From contig NW_004451670.1 of assembly GCF_000321225.1 (NCBI RefSeq), positions 1 to 64,000 on the forward strand: DNA of 64,000 nucleotides, given 5' to 3'. The translations under genes and the position numbers were made by a program. Source of the stretch: Odobenus rosmarus divergens. Its lineage: Eukaryota; Chordata; Mammalia; Carnivora; Odobenidae. Below the pieces are notes generated by a model. The model did no database searches, had not been told where the DNA came from, and saw only the letters and a list, made by a program, of their open reading frames with translations. Within the stretch, counting starts at the first letter, position 1. The number at the start of each line of letters is the position of its first letter. Shown here piece by piece: positions 1-12,233 of this stretch.

Positions 1-2726
1 AAAAAAAAAAAAAAAAGAAGAGTAGAGAGCATCACAAACAGGCAGCACACACAGACCCAAACCAAAGTTGGACATTAGTAACATGAGCCACTGCATAGGG
101 CAATTCAGTCTGTAAACATAGCTTCCTCCATCACAGGATGGACACAAAAGCTCTTCTGGGGTGGAGGAGGTGAACCGGAAGAATATGACATCAAGGGAAT
201 CAGGGCCATTGAGAGGCGTGTGTCCTTGTTGGGACACACTCATTGCCTTTGGTGGGAGTCGGGGTGGGTAACACAAGGAAGAAGTGACATCCACATAGAA
301 CCTTAGAGCAGTGGGGATCATGCCCTCCTCTGTTGGGACCCCTGGGAGGATGCCACCTGCCATAGATGCCCCTTCAGGAAAGGAGAAGGAAATAAAGGAA
401 GCTGAGGGGCAGAGAAACCATGGCAGGAAGTTGAAACTGATTTAATTTGACCTTCAATCATGAAATGGCTGTGTAAATTGGAACAGATGACCAAATCTCA
501 GAAAAGTACTTTTAAAAGTTTTCCACAGTCTAGCAGATAGGGACTGACAAAGAAGCTAGTTTCATCTTTTGAAAAACAAAGACAGGAAAATTTATTAAAA
601 TATACTGTGCACATTTTAAAACTGACCCCCGAGGTTGCTTGTACTGTATTCCCCTTAGTAGGGTCTGATCTAGTCTATCCTGAGTAAATAATAGCCATGT
701 GGCATCTTTTATGATTTCAGTTTCATTTTCTTTTTGTAGAGCAGGAATCTGCAGAATTGTGAAGCAATCTGGTTTCAGAATCAGAATGAATTTTGACGTT
801 TTCATCAATCTTTTAAATCTTACTCCTATGTAAACAGTGCTTTTCCCCCCACTTGTTTCGATCAAGTTTTTCAAAACCAATATAATTTTTACAGAAAAAA
901 AAATTTCCATGTGCCTTCACAACTCATCCCTTTAGATGACAGTTGATTTTATGCTACAATTAAAATAATAAGCTCAGCCACTATACACAGCATTGTGAAG
1001 AAACAAAACCATCTCTTGGAAAGAATACAATTAACTACAGGAAGCGGAAATTCTACAATCTAGAAAGTAGAGAGCATTCAGCTAAGCCAGAAGCAGCCCT
1101 AGGTCATGGGCTGATGTCAATATGTCTAAGAAATAGAAAAGATAAAATGAAATGAATAAGTAAAAAGTGGCAATCTGGGTTAAATGATAATCCATTAAGA
1201 GAACATCTCCATTAACTCCAATTAACTTCTGAAGTAATTACTGCATGAAACTCTTCTGAGAAACATAAAATGAGCTGACGTTCCCAAGACCATGCTTAAT
1301 GTACAGACGTGTACAGGAGTGGAGGCCGCAGAGGTAGGGTAGGGCGCGCCCTCCCACCCCTGCACAGACACCTGTTTCTGATGGCCCCATCCCTGCGTAG
1401 ATACCTGTTCCTGACTGCCCCTTACCTGCCGTGTCATGAGGACAGGGCCGCATAAGCAGGCAGCACACTAACGTTTTGAGATGTCTCCACAGTGTACTCT
1501 CCGCTCAATCTCCTACACGCAAAAAAGCAAGTCGATTACAAACAATTTTTTTTAATTATGAAAAGTCAATGCATCAACAAACTAGCAGCTAACCATGAAT
1601 TTTTAATCTGATTTGAAAACAGGATGTCGAGATGTATTTCGCAATTAATACTGCATTTTATCTGACTTGTGATCAATATCTGGAGGGGTTGTGAGTGGAG
1701 TGTGGAAATGGAAGCATTTATTTGTATATGTGAGTGTCCGGGCAGTTTTTCCTTTAATTCTCTTCCCTATTCTACTCCACTGCTTCTGGAGGCAGAGAGG
1801 GAAGGGATAGGCATTAACATAAAATAATTGTATTTTTGGCTTTTAATCACATTTTTAAAAATCAGTACACAATTCTAGAGTGTTGGCTCATTGGTTGAGA
1901 TCCAGCAATCAAAGCAAGATTTTAGAACCTGTGTGTTTATAGAAAGTTTCATTCTTTTCTCTGAGGAGTTAATAGTCCAAATGAGAGGCACTATCCCCTT
2001 CTAGTGGTGTCTTTGAGGTACTACCACCATTCACCTTTGAAAGCGTTCTCTGAAGTCCCTGGATTTTCTATTACCTGGAAGTCTTATGGAAGAAATAATT
2101 GAGAATACATTTTTGTTTCCACAACTGCAATCCATTTTAGACTTTCCTAAAAAATTTATGCTTATATCAATTTTAATAAAATCAATAATTTTCCCTTAAA
2201 AAGTCTGAATCTCTAATGAATTTGACCAATGTCTACTTTTCTTTGAAGATTTTTAAATCGTGTTTACCTTGAGCCAACCTTGAAACAGAAGCAGAAGTAT
2301 GTCAGCAGCCATCTGAAAATTTCGAGCTGAAGAGGCTGACATGTGAGACAAGGAGCCCTGCTTGCCTGGTTCCTACCCAGTCAAGCAGAAGATTACATAA
2401 GTCCCCCGTAAGCACTTACAGAGACAAAGGGCACATAAATCCTGCACTTCACATGTCACATTAGGAAGGGCATGAGGGCAAGTTTTAACCAGACCCGAGG
2501 CCCTGCGCAGCCCTCATTTTCCCTGTGTGTCAGTGGTGCATGGTAAGTGACAGTGTGGACAATGTCATGGACGTAACCTCAGCAGAGCACACACACTCAG
2601 CGCCCATGGGAAAGCTCATGAGAGATCTGGTATGTTGGCTTACACCAGCATTGTTCAGGTACACGCTGTATCCACGTGCAGACAAGGAGGCAGTGAGATT
2701 GCAAACGTACCTAACTGAATTTCAAA
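1..2726. other. Non-coding stretch, mostly unassigned
   Basis: Opens with a 16-A run that may be the tail of a retrotransposon outside the window. Apart from the minisatellite at 1353 I see no gene or repeat I can name. Confidence 0.6.
1353..1430. repeat. Imperfect minisatellite, about 2.4 units of 32-33 bp
   Basis: Units start CCCACCCCTGCACAGACACC, CCCCATCCCTGCGTAGATAC and CCCCTTACCTGCC and share CCTGTTYCTGA. Local GC-rich patch. Confidence 0.7.
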
Positions 2727-2742
2727 AAGTTGTACCATTCTT

Positions 2743-2946
2743 TTCTTCTTTTTTAAAGATTTTATTTATTTATTTGAGAGACAGTGTGAGTGAAAGAGCA
2801 CAAGCAGGTGGAGAAGCAGAGGGAGAGTGAGAAGAAGGCTCCTCACTGAGCAGGGAGCCCACCCCTGTGCGGTTCAGTCCCTGGACCCCGAGATCATGAC
2901 CTTAGTGGAGGCAGCTGTTTAACCAACTGAGCCACCCAGGCATCCC
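2743..2946 (-). mobile_element. CanSINE (SINEC), full length, antisense
   Basis: tRNA-Lys-derived carnivore SINE read in reverse: A-tail complement with TTTATTTATTTGAGAG, a GA-rich block, and the tRNA-like head complement ending GAGCCACCCAGGCATCCC. It is flanked by the 16-bp target-site duplication AAGTTGTACCATTCTT (2727-2742 and 2947-2962, one mismatch). Confidence 0.93.
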
Positions 2947-3008
2947 AAGTTGTGCCATTCTTGATAGAAATTTTTCTGCATAATCATAGGTCCAATTTAC
3001 TTATTTGC

Positions 3009-3212
3009 TTTTTAAAGATTTATTTATTTATTTTAGAGAGAGAGCTTGTGCTCAAGGTGGGGGAGGGGCAGAGAGAGGGGGAGAGAGAATCTCAAGCAGA
3101 CTCCCTGCTGAGTGCAGAGCCTGTTGCAGGGCTTGATCCCATGATCCTGAGATCATGACCTAAGCCAAAATCAAGAGTCAAAGGCTTAACAGACTGAGCC
3201 AGCCAAGCGCCC
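3009..3212 (-). mobile_element. CanSINE (SINEC), older subfamily, antisense
   Basis: Reverse-oriented SINE ending GAGCCAGCCAAGCGCCC. It is flanked by an 18-bp duplication around ATAGGTCCAATTTA (2982-2999 and 3213-3230, one mismatch). It lies only about 60 bp from the previous SINE. Confidence 0.92.
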
Positions 3213-3337
3213 AATAATAGGTCCAATTTAGGACAATACCATCAAAATGGAGCTCTAAAATAACCTTAAGGTGTTTTTAATAAAGCAATTTATATGGTTT
3301 TTAACATATTGTTTGAAGAAATCATCATGTCAACTTT

Positions 3338-3362
3338 ATATATTTATATATATATATATATA
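3338..3362. repeat. (TA)n microsatellite
   Basis: TATATATTTATATATATATA and flanks. Confidence 0.9.
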
Positions 3363-3754
3363 AACAGGAATATATATTTGTAGCTATATTTATAAAACAG
3401 GAATAAATATATTTGTATCTTTAACTATAGTTATAGCCTGTATATGTATATAGTCAAGGGTCCCCTTCAATTTTGCATATAGAAAGGAAGGGAAGAAGAG
3501 TGTCCTCCATTTCTTCCTGAATCACCTCTCTATAATCATATCTTGAAAGCAAAAATAAATTTACTTTGGAATAAGAAATTATAAGAAAAGTAGAATGTAG
3601 GTTCTTCATTGAAACACATTTTCAAAAAACTCACTCACAATGTAATTGAATTTAACTCATTCCAAATCCAGAAACGAGTTCAAACCAGAATAACATGCAG
3701 TGAGAAAATCAGCATATTCTTCCAGAAGACCAATGATATTTACAATAAAGACAC

Positions 3755-3925
3755 CTAATTTTGGATCTCGGTTACTCCATTTATGAGCTTTGTGATCTTG
3801 GTCAAGTCAATTAACCTCAGAGCACCAGAGTGTCCTCATCATTGACGCTGCGATGAACTTATCTGACAGTTATTGTGATGAGCAAGTGAGACGTGGCCTG
3901 TGACAGTCTGGTGAACTGAGAAGCA
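3755..3925 (+). mobile_element. MIR SINE fragment, sense
   Basis: GAGCTTTGTGATCTTGGTCA, AGTCAATTAACCTCAGAGC and AGTGTCCTCATCATTGACG match the MIR core region. The 3' half is decayed. Confidence 0.7.
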
Positions 3926-4177
3926 AGGGGCCTTGCAGGTTTAGAATCAATACAGTGGTGCGGGGATAACCCTTCTAGAGAGAATTCAGGATTACAAGTA
4001 CGTGATGGTTCCCAAGACCCGGGGGATATGGTTGCCCTGATTTACTATCAAACTTACAAAGAGTAATGAAAACACATTTTTGGATATCACAATTATTTTT
4101 AAGAGAGAGCATCTATAAGACAAAGCACGATTCACCTGTGGATGTAGGATGCCTTTGTAATAAAATGTATGAATCAG

Positions 4178-4367
4178 GGCCACCTGGGTGGCTCAGTCGT
4201 TAAGTGTCTGCCTTCGGCTCAGGTCATGATCCCAGGGTCCTGGGATCGAGCCCCGCATCGGGCTCCCCGCTCTGCGGGAAGCCTGCTTCTCCCTCTGCCC
4301 TTCCCCCTGCTGTGTTCCCTCTCTTGCTGTGTCTCTCTCTGTCAAATAAATAAAATCTTTTTTTAAA
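4178..4367 (+). mobile_element. CanSINE (SINEC), sense
   Basis: Begins GGCCACCTGGGTGGCTCAGT, carries the CATGATCCCAGGGTCCTGGG B-box-like region and ends AAATAAATAAAATC plus an A-tail. A duplication AAATGTATGAATCAG lies on both sides (about 4163-4177 and 4368-4382). Confidence 0.94.
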
Positions 4368-4383
4368 AAATGTATGAATCAGG

Positions 4384-6270
4384 CAAGGTGTGAAAATATG
4401 GAGAGGTTAAGAAGCAGAATTGACAGTCTGTCCCTAAGCCAGGAGCTGACCTTATTGACAGTGCAGACCCAAGTTCACCTGCCTTTACAGACAGGCTCAG
4501 GAATCGTGACCTTCAGACTCTAATCTCTTAGGGTCTTCCCTCAACAAGGTAGCAGTTATTTGTTACGTTTCTCATACGAGGTAAATAAAAATACCCTTCT
4601 ATCTATTGCGGTATTCTTGAAAACACTTTGAAAAGATTTCTGACCAAGTTTGGAGAATGTGTCTGGGATGGTTTCTCTGCTAGTCTCCTTGGTTGCAAGC
4701 AACAGAAATAGCAGGTAGCTGCTTTCATCAGAAAAAGAAACGGAATCATTAAAAGGATATGAGAATACTCACACAGTCCCAGGATCACTGCTATGTTGTA
4801 GCTCAGAGCCAAGTTCATCCCATAGGCACATGTCGGGGCGGGGGGCGGGGGCAGAGCTGGGTCCAGTGCAGTCAGCAAGACCTGTTTGCCCCGCAAACAC
4901 CACCGGCATTGAAGGGCGTGGGCAGCGCTGATTTGGCCCCAGAAGCCCCGGTGCCCGCGGTGTCCCTGCGGTAAGTACATACCAAACAGAATTAGAAGCT
5001 GAAGAGGTTTCCTGGGGGCAATGCCTGTGAAAGAGGAAGGGGGTGGGGAACTGGAGGAGGCAGGGGAAGACCTCAGGCCTGATGTAGGTCTGACAGGGTG
5101 AGAGACGAGGAGGGCGGCCTGGGCAGGAAGAGCCCCAGACGGTGGGGTCCCTCCAGAAGTCTCCGCGAGCCCAACAAGGAGCTCCCAGGCAAAGACTGCT
5201 CCCACAGAAGCCCCCTTGTGGGCACAGAGAAGCAGCACCCCGCCCCCCGCTTGGTCATCGGCTAGACAACCGGAGGAGAGCTGCCCCCTCTGGGGCGTTG
5301 AAGGCTCCCAGCTGACCACAGGCCAGCTACAGGGTCACGCCGGAAGGATCAGAGCAGGGCTCGGCCATGGCCACCGGCAGCCAGGAGAGGGCTTGCCTCC
5401 CTTTCACAGGTCGGCGGGGCCCCGATTTCAAGGTCAGATCCTCTGGAGGCTGGTGAGCTGGGAGGCCAGGGCAGGGGAGCTGGTATTTTCAGCTCTTTCC
5501 CGGGAGCCAGACTCTTCCTTCCACAAGACTGACACTGTCGGTGTTCTTAAGGATGCTCAGCAGCCCCTGGCAGACGGTCTGATGGAAACAGTTTCTCCGA
5601 CATTTGTGAAATTCATTTCGGGAGCTCTGCTGAACGTCTCACGTAGCTGGTAGTTTTACCCCCCAAAAGGGCTAAAACTGGACTGGGAGAGACATGTCTT
5701 ACTGATGGCCAAGATAAACATGCAGCATGGATTGAGATTCTGTAAACAGAGAAAAATGAGTGATTTCTCTATCACAGGCCGCACAAGCAGAAATAAAATT
5801 GATGGATTATTTTGAATGGAAGCGCCGCCTCTCGCGTCTGCTGCTATCAGCTCAAGGAGAAGCGGGAGCAGCAAGGAGATCTTTGTGTGCTGGCGGCTGA
5901 GCAACAGGTTTGCACCGTGTGGGGCAAACTACTCACTCCTTCCTCTTGCCTTAACAGACCTCTTCACATTCTACAGGTCAGAAGTTTGGGTACAGATGGC
6001 TCAGCTGGTTGTCTGCTTAGAGTCTCAAAAGGCTAAGATTAAGGTATTGGCAAGGAATAATTCCTTCCTGGAGCTCCCGAGGGAGACTCTCCTTTTAATC
6101 TCATTCAGGTTGTTCGCAGAACTCAGTTCCCTGAGGTTTTAGGATTTCCTTGTGGCTTCTTTGCTGGCTCTCGGCTGAGGTCATTCTAAGCTTTCAGAGA
6201 TTGCCCACCCTCTTTCCCTGGTACGGGGATCTGGGAAGGAAGCGGGTGTCGGCCACGCCCCTCCCCAATT
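4384..6270. other. GC-rich non-coding stretch with long chance ORFs on both strands
   Basis: GC rises at about 4.83-5.55 kb. A 238-residue minus frame (4603-5319) overlaps plus-strand frames, shows Pro/Ser/Ala-rich low-complexity content and no motif, and has no visible exon structure. The segment near 4.66-4.74 kb (TTGCAAGCAACAGAAATAGC) looks like the end of an old interspersed repeat. Confidence 0.5.
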
Positions 6271-6274
6271 CCCG

Positions 6275-6316
6275 CCCCCCCCCCCCCCCCCCTGGCCCCC
6301 CCCCCCCCCCCCCCCC
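6275..6316. repeat. Poly-C tract in two runs (18 and 21 bases)
   Basis: C-runs at 6275-6292 and 6296-6316, separated by TGG. The minus strand is therefore two long G-runs. Length is likely variable and prone to assembly error. Confidence 0.97.
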
Positions 6317-6317
6317 G

Positions 6318-8524
6318 CCTGTCCTGCTGCCCTTTCCCCACTCCACTTCGGATTTTGAGGGCTCACGTGACCACACTGGGCCCCCTCCTCAGGGATAATT
6401 TACCTATCTTAAAATCAGCTGATTTTTTAACCTTAGTTTTATCTGCCAAGGACCTTCAAAACAGCATCTGGATTTATGTGTGATCAAATAACCAGGGCAG
6501 CGGAGGAAGGGCATCCTCAGAATCCTGCCTCCCACAGTCATGCGTCCCACAAATCACAAGGCCTTGAGGTACCACGGGTGTTTGCAATTTGTCCCAACAG
6601 ATGGTTATTTCTTTGGTGCCTTGCCCATCTCCTTCTCTTCGCAGACACCCCAAATTTAAAGTCAGGGTCACATAGAACATACTTTAATTTTCCTCCTCTT
6701 ACGCATAGGTATTTACACATGTATAGTATGTCATAAGTATCTATTGGATACAGAGGCAATCAGTATATATTCTACACAAACAGGTGTAGAGCTCAACCCA
6801 CATATTTAGAGACCTGTGTGCTTCAGGTAGGGTTATGGACTCGGATGAAAGCCCTGCTCACAAAGACACATCCCCAGGTACCTGTATTAGATTCCCGACT
6901 TAGGCAACCAAGGAGTTCAGTTTCTAAATTTACTGGAAGCATAGTGGCAAGGTGGCTGTAGCAGACTCCTGTGTCTGGAAAGTTTTTCTTCTGCTACTTG
7001 CTTCATAAGGGCTAAGCTGCCCCCTGACCCCTACAGAGTCCACCAGGGTTGAAAAAGGAGCTGAACTTTTGTGTACCTGTGACTTTTGTGATCTGCCCTT
7101 TTCCGTTCCAGAAGAACTGCCTCAGGATCTGAGCATTAGGCTCTCCCATTTCGTAAATTAATGCAGCACCAACAAGGTAACATCTTCCTCCATGTGGGAA
7201 ACCAAGGCAGAACCCAGGCGTCCCTGAACCGTATCTGGGTCGCCAGTTCTGCCACAGGCTGATGGGTTCTCTTTTGGGAGCCGTATTTGCCCCAACAAAC
7301 TTTGGTGGTTCCCAAGCAGAGATAACTTTTCTATCACTCTCATGTCCTCAGAAGTCCTAGGGATTCTCCCAGGGGGAAGATAATGCACTGTGACCCAGAT
7401 ATCTCCTTGCATCAAAAGGTTCTCATCTTTGTTGTTGTGTTTTTTGTTTTTGTTTTCCTTTTCCCCCAGCAGACACCCTTGCATCTTCTCAGTTTGACAG
7501 TCACTCAGCCTCAAAGGGAGATAGAAAAATTTGGCTCAAAGACAGGACTTGCAGTAAATGAACAAAAACAAGAAAGCACAGATGTGGGCTTGTCAGCTTT
7601 TGAAGTGATCTCATCATTGCTTTCAAAGTGAATATAGTTCATGATGTTTCTACGAGCTATTTGAAATAACTCATGTTATTCCATAAATCATCTTATCAAA
7701 TTACTTACTCCCTTTTTTAATACTGGATTTTGCTTGTTAAAACATGCTCTTAATTTTCAATAGTTGTACAGAAAAAAATGAGCATAAGTATTTCAAAAGC
7801 ATATCGATCAGTTCTGGGAAAGATGGAATAGCCACGTTCCTCCCAAATTCTTCCTCCTAGAACTAAAAATCCCTGAGCATGAGACAACCAACAGGTACAA
7901 GAAGACAGCTGAAAGCAGAGAAGGCAGCAGAATGGGTAGGGAGCTGGGGACGTGAGGACAGAGGGGGGTAAGTTCCCTGCGACTCTTATTAGCTCCCCGA
8001 CATCCCAGGCAGGATGCTCAGAAACCTCACCCAAGGGGATGATGCCATTAATACGCCTTGATTACTTTGTCATAACTACAAATGATTATGGGTGTTTAGT
8101 TGACAGATGTGCAAACACTTCTTACTAGACACTACAGAAGTCTCACCCAATTCACTTTTTAAAAGTGTGAAAGACACACACACACAAACACACATTCTAT
8201 CACTCCACGTTTACATAGAAAACCCACTTTTTCATTAAGAATTTCACAGGATCGTGAAGCTGGAGGGGACAATGAACCCTCAGCCATCAACAAGCCATGT
8301 TCCCTTCAATCAGAGAGGGTGATGTCCAACATTCCAGCTTGTTATCTTCTCTGACATGCACTAATGGGGACAACCATGCCCCAGTTCTGCAAAGATATTA
8401 AAAACTCCCCCTAGGCTCCAAGATGACCGTTTCTCAGTTGAAAATTGAAAAAGTTCTTGCGGCTTGCTTTTCACAGGGGAGAAGGGAGGGTGTTGGCAGG
8501 GAGGGGGAGATATCTCCTCATGGG
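6318..8524. other. No gene recognised
   Basis: Mixed-composition non-coding DNA. The open frames of 60-118 codons overlap on both strands and carry no motif. A short CA repeat lies at about 8172-8193. Confidence 0.6.
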
Positions 8525-8654
8525 CAGATGTCACTATGGATTAACTATGGGCTTCAAAATTGTAGCTGATGCTGTGCCCAAAATTAATTGCAAAACATAG
8601 TAAAGGAACTATTTTTTGATTCATTAGTGTACCATTATCCGTGTGAAATTGCAT
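8525..8654. repeat. Dispersed 130-bp repeat, copy A
   Basis: Aligns without gaps to 9488-9617. I count 23 mismatches in 130 positions (about 82% identity by hand). Shared blocks include AAAATTAATTGCAAA and TATCCGTGTGAAATTGCAT. Family unknown. Confidence 0.85.
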
Positions 8655-9364
8655 AAAGTTACATTGTCGAAAGGAGCTGGGGTTACATGTCAGGAACCCA
8701 AGTTACCGTAGGTCCCCCTCGGAGGCTGTTGGAGGAAATGGGAGTCCCTTCTGATGGCCCAGGGGAAGCAGCTCCCATCACTTCAGGAGGATTCACAGGA
8801 AGAGGGATACTCACTCAATGGGGCCACTGGAGCCTATCATGTATATGTTTAGTGTATTTATATAAATGTACACATCTTCTTAAACAATAGAACTTAAAGA
8901 TGATTTCACAATCCAACTAAATGCCAGGATAGTCCACCAGAACAAAGAGAAAAAATAAACCACTTTCCAGATACTGTTGTTACATTGTAACTGTTTCTTG
9001 AATTTCTACATATGGGCTTGTTTTTGCTTTGTTATATGTGCTTTCGTTTATATTTATGGAAACTGCTTTGGGCAATTTGCCTGGTCCTGGCCTTAACTTG
9101 TCTGGTTTGAATTCTCTCTCTCTCTCTTTTTTTTAACGAGAAACAAACATCGTGTCTTCAAAACCTTGGCTACTCCCTCTGTATGTCCTCTACTCTTGAT
9201 TTGCCTGCCTGCTGATTTCTCCTGATAGGCAACCAGCTTCCACACTTCTCTGTCCCAACTGCTCCAAGTTTGAATATGCCATACAGCTGTTAAAATTAGT
9301 TTGCAGGTTTACGCCTCTACTTTCACTGAACTTCAGGACTTAAACACATCACACAGATCCCACA

Positions 9365-9450
9365 TAATACCGATTGTACAAATGGGGAAACCAAGGAAAC
9401 CTAGAGAGACCAGGTGACTGACCAAAATCTTAACTTGAACCAGTAGCCTG
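9365..9450 (-). mobile_element. MIR-like fragment, antisense
   Basis: TGTACAAATGGGGAAACCAA and GAGACCAGGTGACTGACCAA resemble the complement of MIR. Confidence 0.5.
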
Positions 9451-9487
9451 GGCTGTGACAGCCATTTCATGGGCTCACCACTGTGGT

Positions 9488-9617
9488 CAGATGTTACAGT
9501 GGATCAGCTACTGGCCTCAAAATTACATCTGAGGCTGTATCTAAAATTAATTGCAAAATGTACTAAAGGAACCATTTCTTGACTCATTAGTGTACAACTA
9601 TCCGTGTGAAATTGCAT
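9488..9617. repeat. Dispersed 130-bp repeat, copy B
   Basis: Gap-free partner of 8525-8654, in the same orientation, 963 bp away. The similarity may extend a little upstream (CATGGG before CAGATG), with 14 extra bases in this copy. Confidence 0.85.
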
Positions 9618-9689
9618 TTATCTGGACTTTTCTAAACTCTACTTTTCCTTCTCTAGGTAGATCGTGTCTGATAAAATAGGCATTCACTG

Positions 9690-10050
9690 TGTCTTACAAA
9701 GTGTTGAATGGTTACTGTTCTAGGTAGTGAAGCCAATGGTGGGATACCATGGTGTGCAAATGTGTATGGGTCCTGCCTTCAAGGAACTCACTGTTAGAGA
9801 TCAAAGGTAATCAAATCATCCCACAAATATATTTACTACAACAAACATGAAGTGCCATGCAAGCAAATACGGGGTGTGCTGGGAAGGTAAAATCGGGAGC
9901 CTGTTCTAGTCTGCTGGTCAGGGAAGATTTACCTAAGGCAGACATACTTGATCTGAAATGTGATGAAAAGGAGCTAAAGGGGATGGGGGCAGGCAGGGGG
10001 AGGAGGTCAGTTTGAGCACAGGTCCTGAGGGAAGGAGTCGGTGGGACCAC
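9690..10050 (-). mobile_element. LINE-2 fragment, antisense
   Basis: GGTTACTGTTCTAGGTAGTG, GGGTCCTGCCTTCAAGGAAC and GGTCAGGGAAGATTTACCTA, then GGTCCTGAGGGAAGGAG, correspond to the complement of an L2 3' end in order. Confidence 0.75.
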
Positions 10051-10166
10051 CCTGGGAAGTGAAAGGGCGGGCCTGGCTAGAAAGAAGTGAGGATGGGAGA
10101 GAAGGCAGAGGGCGCTGGTGTTGCAGGTAGGGTCTGGTGGTCCTTATGCCAAAAGCCCTGGAAAGC

Positions 10167-10252
10167 TAAAAAAAAAAAAAAGGAAAAGGGAAAGGGAAAA
10201 AAAGAAGGAAAGGGAAGGAAAAGAAGGAAAAGGAAAGGAAAGGAAAAAGATA
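10167..10252. repeat. Purine-only (A/GGAAA) tract
   Basis: A-run followed by irregular GGAAA/GGGAAA units, almost all purine on the plus strand for about 85 bp. The reading frames across it are artefacts. Confidence 0.95.
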
Positions 10253-10259
10253 ATAGCAT

Positions 10260-11565
10260 TTGTCTTCACTAAAATATTATTCTGGCTGCATTTTGGAGAG
10301 GATACTCAGTGACGAGGGTGGAGAATGGTGTATCTAAGCTGCCACAGTCATCTTGAAAAACCTAAGTGTTCACAAAATATGCTCTAAAGAGGATACATAG
10401 CCAGAGATGCAGATCCATTCACAGAGGCTTAAAGACTAAGACATGTGAAGACTCTGGGGCTGTGGGTGTGAAGGAGCTTCACTCCTCCACACGCAGCATT
10501 GGTTGAACATGCACAGCTCTTCCTTTCTTTTTTCTGGTCGCTCCTTTACTCCTTGTTACTTCTTTTAAAAACTGGGCTCCCTCTCCTATGTTTTTAAATA
10601 GTTATCTATAATTTTTCGTTATAATATACATTGTTATAAAGGATATAATCCAGGAGTAAAGCACATTAGGGCAGTTTGATATGCATCATAAGCCATTTAA
10701 GACACATCTGAACAAGCTCTTCCTTAAAGGCCAATGACATTGACCAGTTTCTTCTTGAATCTGTATGTCCTTCCCACTCCCCCCCAGAGAATGTTTGCAA
10801 GCATGTTTTATTGAACATTCTGCCATATATCTGTGCCACACAAGTGAGCATATCCACTTAATTTTTACAATTCCCTGTGTTCAAAAGGCATCAGGGTTAA
10901 CATTTGTTTTAGATTAACTTACTATTGCAATTCTTTTTAGCAAAAACATTGAAAAACAAGTTACTGTATGTTTTATGAAATATTAGACATAAAAAGCAAA
11001 TTCATGGGACGTGCACCTCATGAGAGAGAGAGATGAGGTTTTCTTTCATTTTCAAATATTTCAGATAGATGTATGCATTAGCACCATGTCTTGCTAGAAT
11101 GAAGTAGGGTGGGGCAAAATTTTATTTCTATATTATTGTTTCTACAAATCTAAGTGTTTAAAACCCTGGTCTCAGAGAGACAGGAATGGAATGAAGTTTG
11201 TTTTAACAATGCCATTTAGTTCTTCAAGCCTGTTTCAAGATATATTCAACTATTACATAGTGAGTGATTTAGGATATAAAATTATTTTTAATATTCTATC
11301 TTGTGCCAACTTGATGAAGTTCTGTCTGAAAAGAATTTCAAAGACTTTATAATGGTCAGAGAGATTGTGTTCTTTCAGTGAAATGTCGGAACAACTACCA
11401 GACCTGAGAGGTTATCTGATCCTATAGCTTCTGAACCTTTCTTTTTCTTTTCTTTCTTTTTCCTTCTTTTCATCTGAGCTATTTTATACCTCTTTAAGAT
11501 ATAGAGGAAGGTAATAGTTTTTTCCATAGATATTCAAATGCATTGTATTAGGTAGAAATTCAGTT
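10260..11565. other. No gene recognised
   Basis: AT-rich non-coding DNA without repeats I can name. Confidence 0.6.
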
Positions 11566-11566
11566 T

Positions 11567-11760
11567 CTTTTTTTTAGATTTTGTTTATTTATTTGACAGA
11601 GAGAGAGAGAGAGCACAAGCAGGAGGAGGGGCAGGCAGAGGGAGAGGGAGAAATCTCCCCGCTGAGCAGGGAACTCGATATGGGGCTCAACCCTAGGACA
11701 CTGAGATCATGACCTGAGCTAAAGGCAGACGCTTAACCAACTGAGCCACCCAGGCACCCC
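11567..11760 (-). mobile_element. CanSINE (SINEC), antisense, no direct target duplication
   Basis: Reverse SINE ending GAGCCACCCAGGCACCCC. The flanks do not show a direct duplication. Instead an 11-bp inverted match, AGGTAGAAATT at 11550-11560 and its complement at 11767-11777, brackets it. Confidence 0.9.
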
Positions 11761-11995
11761 TCAATTAATTTCTACCTTTAGGAAAGATGGTGCCAACCTT
11801 ACATTACATTTTATGCAAATTCATGCCAGCACAACCTAACACTCGTATCATTTTATCATCAAGCATTTCAGTAAACTTTTAGGAGAAGACAATACTTTCT
11901 ATTTTAATTAATTTATTTCTACATTGACTCTTTGGTATTCCAAATACATAAAGCCTCCTTTTCCATTCTGTTTTTAAACAATTTTAAGAGTAACA

Positions 11996-12232
11996 TAATT
12001 TTTTATTAATAGCTTTATTGATGTATAATTGACAAAAACTGCACATTTAATGTATGTATTTTGATGAGTTTAGACATATGTATGCCCCTGTGAACCCATC
12101 ATCACACTCAAGGTCATAAACCTGCCCATCACCTCCCAACATTTCCTCATGCCTCTCCTCTTTTATGGTAAGAACAATAAACACGCGGGTACTCTCTGAC
12201 AATTTTTTGAAGTGCACAATACAGTATTGTTA
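11996..12232 (-). mobile_element. Old LINE-1 3' UTR fragment, antisense
   Basis: TAGCTTTATTGATGTATAAT and GTTTAGACATATGTATGCCC followed by CCCATCATCACACTCAAGGT and TTTCCTCATGCCTCTC match the complement of an L1M 3' UTR as I recall it. Subfamily not determined. Confidence 0.75.
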
Positions 12233-12233
12233 A

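Noticed and set aside
4603..5319. 238-codon open frame on the minus strand in GC-rich DNA
   Set aside because: Low-complexity Pro/Ser/Ala content, overlapping frames on the other strand, no recognised domain, and part of it runs through what looks like an old repeat. High GC alone lengthens chance frames.
5816..6142. 108-codon plus-strand frame starting MEAPPLASAAISS
   Set aside because: No recognised family, no matching exon signals, and overlapped by another frame. A processed pseudogene cannot be excluded, but nothing supports one.
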